Shown one piece after another: positions 57,471 through 64,000 of a stretch of 64,000 nucleotides of DNA. Each line of letters begins with the position of its first letter. Positions within the stretch are counted from its first letter, which is position 1. Origin of the DNA: Chlorocebus sabaeus (Eukaryota > Chordata > Mammalia > Primates > Cercopithecidae); the NCBI RefSeq assembly GCF_047675955.1, contig NC_132915.1, positions 19,449,766-19,513,765 of the forward strand. Reading direction: 5' to 3'. The notes below the pieces were generated by a model. That model made no database searches. It saw nothing but the letters and a program-made list of their open reading frames with translations, and had not been told where the DNA came from. The position numbers and the translations under genes were made by a program.

Positions 57471-57825
57471 GGAATACTATGCAGCCATAAAAAAGATGAG
57501 TTCATGTCCTTTGCAGGGACGTGGATGAAGCTGGAAACCATCATTCTCGGCAAACTATCACAAGTACAGAAAACCAAACACTGCATGTTCTCACTCATAG
57601 GTGGGAATTGAACAATGAGAACGCAGGGCAGGGAACATCACATACCAGGGCCTGTCAGGAGGTGGGGGCTGGGGGAGGGATAGCATTAGGAGAAATACCT
57701 AATGTAAATGACGAGTTGATGGGTGCAGCAAACCAACATGGCACATGTATACCTATGTATCAAACCTGCACATTGTGCACTTATACCCTAGAACTTAAAG
57801 TATAATAATTTTTTTAAAAAAGACA
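57471..57825 (+). mobile_element. 5'-truncated L1PA 3' end with target duplication
   Basis: It begins in the ORF2 end (ggaatactatgcagccataa) and runs through the 3' UTR to 'cttaaagtataataattttt'. The flanking duplication taaaagcact lies at 57461-57470 and 57827-57836. A typical short L1 insertion. Confidence 0.93.
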
Positions 57826-57836
57826 TAAAAGCACTG

Positions 57837-58719
57837 TGCTTGGCTAACTTGAATAGTTCATTTCCATATTTATGTTGTTTCAATGATTTAAAAATAGGAG
57901 TTGTTACCTTATATACATTATGTTCTTATATTCATTAGCATATAATACATCCCATTATTAATACTTTAGTTTGTTTGATGAACAGTTTAAATATATACTT
58001 TTTGCCCAGATAAGTAAAATACAGTTGTTTAAAAGGTTGAAGTATGTTATTTTTCCTCTTAAAAATGTATTCATGTAAATTATAGAAACTTTTGCAATTA
58101 GAAAGAAAAAAAACATCCATTTCTTACATGATATGAAGATACTGAATTTATCCAGAATTTTATTTTTAGTTTTTTATAAAAGACTGTTTACTTTTTTAAT
58201 AAAATAAAACATCTATAATGTTTATAAAAACAGCCATCTACTCCCTACACTTCTACTTCCCAATTTTTGTTCCCCAGGTGCAATTCTTCTAAATTTAACT
58301 TTTTGTCTTCTATTTTAAAAGAAAGGTTAGATATTATCTGTTGACTTTCTCCTATGGAAGACAAAAGTTCACACTTTTGTTTCTTTCCTGCTCCTTGCCT
58401 CCCAAATATGCACTTCTCCTCCCTCAATTATCCCAACAGAATTATATCACAGCTCAATATGTATATTCCATATGTATATTATGATTGTGCAAATAATATT
58501 CACAACTAAGCCATGAAATTAACTTTGATTACATTTTCTTTATTGTACAACTTTTGTATTACACAGTGTAAATATTTTCCTTGATTTTCTGCTTGCTTCA
58601 TGTTCTGTGTTATCATTAAAAATTTATTCTTAAATTATCTGAAAGAAGCATAATCTAAATTTAATTAATTACAGCAGGAAAATCTATCCACTTCTTTTCC
58701 TTTACTCTTTTCTTTTCCT
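57837..58719. other. AT-rich intergenic, no gene seen
   Basis: No feature recognised. Confidence 0.4.
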
Positions 58720-59600
58720 TATTTTGTTGTTTTTGGAGTCACTCTTCCTGAAGCCCTTTGTCCTCCACCTCCAATCTAGACTCTCTGGTCTCCTTTCAAT
58801 CGATATTTGGGACGGGTATAAAATTCTAGGTCGAAAAGTCACTTTTCCTTAGAATTTTGAAGACAGAGTTTTATTGTTTTCTGGCTGCCTTCTAATTCCC
58901 ATTTGTATGTATGAACCTGATTTTTCTCTCTGAAAGCTTTTAGAATTGTAGTTCTACCCCTGATAATCTAAAACTTTGTGATGCTATCTTTTGATGTGGA
59001 ACATATTTTTCATCTATTATTCTGGGCACCCCCCAGTTTGTCCTTTCACTCTGAATTTCTGTCCTTCAATTCTGGAAATTCTTATTTGGATAATTCCTTA
59101 ATAATTTTCTCCTCTTTACTTTCTCTTTTCTCTCTTTCTAGAATGTCTGTTAGATGTCGAATGTCCTGTCTGATCTTCTAATTTTCTTATCTTTTCTCTT
59201 CATTTCTGTCTCATTGTCTTTCTGTCCTAATTTCTAGAAGATATCCTCACTTTTTCTGCAGCCATTCTATTGACTTTTACATATCAGCTATTATATCTTT
59301 AAATTCAGTACAGCAACCTGACCCCCTTTTGAATGTAATAACTTTTCTCCTATCTCTGAGGATGTTAATGATTTGGAGTCTTCTGGTTTTGGAATTGACT
59401 GCTTTTGGTATTTCTTTTTATTCCCATTTGAACTGGTCTCTATGCTTAATTGCAGGGGTTGTTGTCAAATGGCTGGTGATTCTTGGTTTTCCAAACATGT
59501 TAATATGCGAAGGTCTCAAAAGCTGACTGGAAGCTCTTTGTGAAAGTGGGTGATGGGCTTTCCTAGAAGACAGCATGACTATTCTGTGAGGGAATCTCCA
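58720..59600 (-). repeat. Possible ancient LINE-1 (L1M/HAL1-type) 5' region
   Basis: T-rich text such as 'gttttctggctgccttctaattcc', 'ctattattctgggcacccccc', 'gtccttcaattctggaaattc' and 'ctctgaggatgttaatgatt' has the character of the reverse complement of old L1M/HAL1 5' sequence. Assignment uncertain. Confidence 0.4.
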
Positions 59601-60470
59601 CTTGTCAATATCTTAGGCCTTTTTTCATTAGCCAGAATAGAGAGGAATTCAGCCTTCAGTCTTAAAAAAGTATATGATCTGACAAGCTGTGTTCTTAGAG
59701 ATAAGTAGAAGAAAATAGAACAGGAGTGATCTTTCAGTCACTTAATAGCTCTCTTTTTCTACTATGACCCATTCGATAAATTATCTGAATACCTTGACTT
59801 CCTCTAGTTTAACTTTCTTCTCAATAAATCTTGTCTTTTACTAGGGATTGTCTCCTGACTGTGAAGGTAGCAAGGATACATAAAGGGTCTAAATGTTTTT
59901 AAAACAGACTTTTAAGCAATTCTGAACCTCTGCCATCAAAGATGATCAGCTTTATCAATTCCTCAGCCTTTATAGAGTGTGGAGGCATGAACTGGCCTCC
60001 TTATTTCTCCCTTATTTCCTCAGCTTTCTCTGGTTTTACAATTCAGTTACCCTTGTGTATCTGCTTTCCAGAATCTAAAATTTAAATGAAGTCTCTCATC
60101 TTCTAGCATCTCTAACCACATTTTCTTTGACATCTTGTTTATTGTTGGTTTGTTTTTAAACAACTATTTTATTGTTATTTGAGTCTGGTTTCAAGAGGCA
60201 GCAGGAAAATGCTCACATTCAGTTTATAATATTTAACCAGAAATCTCATCCAATATTCCATATGCTTTTGAGTTTGGTTTACACAGTTTTAATCATATTG
60301 AGGAATACAATTTAGTATCCTGCTTTTAAAATGTATCATTTATCATAAGCATTTCCCAAGATAATGTGTCAATACTTTTTGAATGCTAGGATGACATAGG
60401 ATATTTATAAAATTCCTTCTTATTTCAAGTATATAGCTAGTCTAGTCTCTAATAAGCCACTGTGTTCTCT
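59601..60470. other. Intergenic, no gene seen
   Basis: About 60290-60450 may be an old L1M 3' piece (gtatcctgcttttaaaatg ... gcatttcccaag). Weak. Confidence 0.35.
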
Positions 60471-60521
60471 CTCTCTCTGGGAGTGTGTGTGTGTGTGTGT
60501 ATGTGTGTGTGTGTGTATGTT
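60471..60521. repeat. (CT)n and (GT)n microsatellite
   Basis: About 6 CT units, 'gggagtgtgtg...', then two GT tracts interrupted by 'atg'. Confidence 0.93.
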
Positions 60522-62030
60522 ACATATGCACAATGGTGTGAGTAATGCTACCAAATCATTTGAATATGGCCACTGAGTTACAGAATATCAAATAATAATC
60601 TCCCATCTGTCGTATAGTATCATGGAAATAATGTTCATGTTCCCTGAAGAGGGAGAAATGAATTTCAGTTCATTAAGCATTAGGGAAAAAAGTGATCGCT
60701 TATCTAAGAAAAAAACCTCACACTCAGTAATTAAAAGCAACCATGAACTTGCCCTTAATGATACGGGAGTGGTGAAACCTACTAATTTCACTACTTTGCT
60801 CAAATACATGGAGAACTTTCCATACATTGAAAATATTTCTGAGTTTGAGCAAAAAAAAAAAATCGAAAGACAGACTAAAGGTCCTGTTTGGCTTTTAAAA
60901 TATCCAAATTAGCACACAGGATGTTTAAATATCAGTATCAATTATGTGTGTGTGGCAAGAGGTGTAAAGGTTTCTGGTCTTAGGCTCTTTTGTAAAAAAA
61001 ACTCTGTATTTTTGTACCCACTTTAGTTTTCTGCTCTGACTGCTTTCTGTGCACCAATCTTCCAATCGGCCTGTTAGCATTTGGTCCTTTCACATTTGAT
61101 ATATAGGACACACACAACCAGATACTTTTTAATGCAGATGTACACATTCCTTTTCTATAAACGTTATATACATTCCCAGGAGTCAATATGTGTCTGATAT
61201 AAAATTATGGTCATGGAACATCTAATGCAGCTTTCAAATCATTAAGACTCACAAAATTCTAATCAACAATAGAAGCATGGGCCCTGTTTATATTTACCAG
61301 ATGCCTGAAAACAACTGCTTCCACTCCTGTTTTCCTCCATTTACATGAACAAACCATCTTTCCTAAAGCCGGAGACTTTTTCCTCCTAATCAAAGAGGTG
61401 ATGGCTGTTGGCAGTGTTGCCTGTATTTTGCTGCCTTACACTTGCCACGTAATGTAATAAAGGGCAAGGGTTCTGAGGAAAATAACAGACAATCTTTATT
61501 CAACTGTGTCTTCAATGATGACACATTGCTATCTAGAAAGAGCTTTATTCCATACTAAAGCTATTTACATATGTCTGTTCCATCAGTAAACATCAGTAAA
61601 ATGAATTCAGAAGTCATTTGGATGAAATTAAACAAAGACACAAATAGGGTGAATATTATAAGAGAATATATTTTACAAACTGCCTCAAAAATGCTTCCTT
61701 CATGCAGATTACAAAATTGGACTAGAGTCAAGATATAAAAAGGATGGGGAGCTTCTCGCCAAGTAGACACATGTCTGCTCAATGTCCCATTCTTCTAAAA
61801 ACAGAGCACTGGCAAATTCTGCCTTGATGATCACTTTCTTTCAAAGTGGGCTGTGGAAGAAATGAGGGGAAAGACTAACTTGGACCTAATTCTTAAGAAC
61901 AAGGAAAAAATTATCATGAAGTAGGATGATAGAATTCTGAGTACTATCAATGTGAAGAGTATCAGGATGAAGGACGGGAAAGCTGAGAAATAATCATGCA
62001 TATCCCTTAAGACTATAAGAAAGTAGTTTA
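60522..62030. other. Intergenic, no gene seen
   Basis: A 96-codon plus ORF at 60622-60912 (begins MEIMFMFPEEGEMNFSSLSI) overlaps a 79-codon minus ORF. It matches no family I know. Rest not recognised. Confidence 0.4.
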
Positions 62031-62044
62031 AAAAGACAGAAAAA

Positions 62045-62339
62045 GCCGGGCGCGGTGGCTCACGCCTGTAATCCCAGCACTTTGGGAGGCCAAGACGGGC
62101 GGATCACGAGGTCAGGAGATCGAGACCATCCTGGCTAACATGGTGAAACCCCGTCTCTACTAAAAATACAAAAAATTAGCCAGGTGCGGTGGTGGGCGCC
62201 TGTAGTACCAGCTACACAGGAGGCTGAGGCAGGAGAATGGCGTGAACCCGGGAGGCAGAGCTTGCAGTGAGCTGAGATTGCGCCACTGCACTCCAGCCTG
62301 GGCGACAGAGCGAGACTCTGTCTCAAAAAAAAAAAAAAA
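62045..62339 (+). repeat. AluY-like SINE, plus strand
   Basis: It is little diverged: 'gccgggcgcggtggctcacg', 'gagaatggcgtgaacccggg', 'gcttgcagtgagctgag'. Duplication 'aaaagacagaaaaa' lies at 62031-62044 and about 62342-62355; the tail is about 20 A. It has the general AluY bases rather than the monkey-specific ones. Confidence 0.95.
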
Positions 62340-62345
62340 AAAAAA

Positions 62346-62801
62346 GACAGAAAAAAAGATAATCAAATGCCCAGGGAATAAGGGATTCTATAAATAATTT
62401 TTTTACTGTCGAATCTGGAATGTTTTTAATGCTAAAGAAAGTTCTTAAATATACTTGATGGTATAGAAAGCCAACTGTGAGTTTATACTTTAAAAGAATA
62501 TGTAGAGAAGTTATTTCCCTTATAATGCTTGAATTCCAGGAAGGTGAGACATAGATTAGTACACAATTGCAACAGTCACACTTCTTACGTTAGGAGTTTT
62601 CACTAGTTATTAAAATATCCTCCTCATTTTTTTTTCCAGCCATGAGGCACTAAGAGTCTGCAGTTAACCTCTCACCACAAAAAACTAGAAAGATGAATGA
62701 AATTTAGGAAATACCTATATTCAGACATTCAACAAAAGTAGCAATGAATTTTGATTCCTGAAAAAAGAGAAATAAAAGAAGTGAACCCTACCACTGCCTA
62801 G
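62346..62801. other. Intergenic, no gene seen
   Basis: No feature recognised. Confidence 0.4.
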
Positions 62802-63094
62802 ATTTTTTTTGTTGTTTCTTTTTCGTTTTTGAGACAGAGCCTCACTCCGTCCCACCCCCCCGCCCCCGGCTGGAGTGGGCGACGATCTCAGCTCACTGCA
62901 AGCTCCACCTCCCGGGTTCATGCCATTCTCCCGCCTCAGCCTCCTGAGTAGCTGGGACTACAGGCAGCCGCCACCGCACCTGGCTAATTTTTTGTATTTT
63001 TAGTAGAGATGGGGTTTCACCATGTTAGCCAGGATGGTCTCGATCTCCTGACCTCGTGATCCGCCCGTCTTGGCCTCCCAAAGTGCTGGGATTA
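62802..63094 (-). repeat. Alu SINE, 5' truncated, fused to an L1
   Basis: Minus-strand Alu from a T tail to 'aaagtgctgggatta', where the final ~27 bases of the normal Alu 5' end are missing. It abuts L1 text with no spacer. A C-rich insertion (cccacccccccgcccccg) interrupts its 3' part. Confidence 0.93.
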
Positions 63095-64000
63095 ATGTAT
63101 CTCTTCTTCAGAAAAGTATCTGTTCATGTCCTTTGCCCACTTTTTAATGGGGTTGTTTATTTTTTCTTGTAAATTTGTTTAAGGTCCTTACAGATGCTGG
63201 ATATTAGACCTTTGTGAGATGCATAGTTTGCAAATATTTTCTCCCATTCTGTACATTGTCTGTTTGCTCTATTAATAGTCTCTTTTGCTGTGCAGAAGCT
63301 CTTAAGTCTAATTAGATCCCATTTGTCAATTTTTGCTTTAGTTGCAATTGCTTTTGGCATTTTCATCATGAAATCTTTGCCCATTCCTATGTACAGAATA
63401 GTATTGTCTAGCTTGTCTTCCAGGGTTTTTATCATTTTGGTGTTGTATTTAAGTCTTTAATCCATCTTGAGTTGATTTTTGTATATAGTTAAGGAAGGGG
63501 TCCAGTTTCAATCTTCTGCATATGGCTAGCCAGTTATCCCAGCACCATTTATTGAATAGGGAGGTGTTTTTTTCCCCACAATGCTTGTTTTTATCAGCTT
63601 TGTTGAAGATCAGATGGTCATAGGTGTGCAGCATTAGTTCTGGCCTCTAAGTTCCATTGGTCTGTATGACTGTTTTTGTACCAGTACCATGCCATTTTGC
63701 TTACTGTAGCCCTGTAGTAAGTTTGAAATCAGGTAACATGATGGGCCCAACTTTGTTCTTTTTGCTTAGGATTGCCTTGGCTATTCAGGCTCCTTGTTTG
63801 GCTCCATATGAATTTTTAAATGTTTTTGTTTTCTAGTTCTGTGAAGAATGTCACTGGTAATTTGAGAGGAATAGCATTGAATCTATAAATTGCTTTGGGC
63901 AATGTGGCCTTTTTAATGATATTGATTGTTCCTATCCGTGAGCATAGAGTGTTTTTCCATTTCTTTGTGATATCCCTGACTTCACTGAACAGTGCTTTGT
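63095..64000 (-). mobile_element. LINE-1 ORF2 fragment, runs off the right edge
   Basis: Minus-strand L1 from 'tgtatctcttcttcagaaaagtatc' to the window end. Pieces of ORF2 C-terminal half: 63157-63435 (GMGKDFMMKMPKAIATKAKI, KIDKWDLIRLKSFCTAKE) and 63449-63634. The frame is shifted between them and stops are present. Its own 3' end (ORF2 tail, 3' UTR, A tail) is missing; the cut point is the Alu junction. It looks older than the 41-44 kb L1. Confidence 0.9.

Noticed and set aside
60622..60912. 96-codon plus-strand ORF with acidic and lysine-rich text
   Set aside because: Not recognised, mirrored by a minus ORF; no evidence of conservation available.
1..64000. A novel or bacterial-style system (operon, CRISPR array, toxin/defence genes)
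   Set aside because: The DNA is primate: Alus, L1s, MaLR LTRs and processed pseudogenes throughout. No array of regular spacers, no gene cluster and no prokaryotic signals are present.

Overview
The window is nuclear DNA from a primate, most probably an Old World monkey (macaque, baboon or vervet type; genus not resolved). It is packed with Alu SINEs, L1PA-type LINE-1 copies and MaLR (THE1-like) LTRs. One fresh Alu at about 13.88-14.18 kb carries bases I associate with cercopithecid AluYR-type elements (reading along the Alu: GGCTCAAGCCTG, GGCGGGAACCC, GATCCGGCCACTG). The one real coding exon resembles human CEP78 exon 1 but differs at a few residues from the human protein as I remember it.

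Layout. Positions 1-2054 are the start of intron 1 of CEP78 (minus strand). Exon 1 coding sequence lies at 2055-2307, inside a CpG-rich promoter spanning roughly 2.1-2.7 kb. Everything to the right is intergenic DNA upstream of CEP78. In the human genome CEP78 lies on chromosome 9q21 and the next gene on that side is GNAQ, which is not reached here.

The intergenic part holds four recognisable or likely processed gene copies: CKS2 (6.3-6.5 kb, minus, frameshifted and 3' truncated), RPL21 (36.3-36.9 kb, plus, two stops and a 4-base deletion), ASS1 (37.3-38.9 kb, minus, essentially full length with a 17-base target-site duplication), and a possible unassigned copy next to a poly-T tract at 12.7 kb. 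It also holds a near full-length L1 with an internal ORF2 deletion (18.2-22.5 kb), a younger L1 rearranged by twin priming with both ORF2 pieces still open (41.1-44.0 kb), several truncated or old L1s, three solo THE1-like LTRs all on the plus strand, a Tigger-like DNA transposon split by two Alus (7.4-9.2 kb), fossil hAT/MER elements, L2 and MIR fragments, and about 20 Alus.

I found no operon, CRISPR array, tRNA, rRNA or undescribed system. The genes do not work together: CEP78 is the only expressed gene I can support, and the rest is retrotransposition and transposon debris. Repeat family names are from memory without a database search; subfamily names are tentative. Stretches where I see nothing are stated as such.
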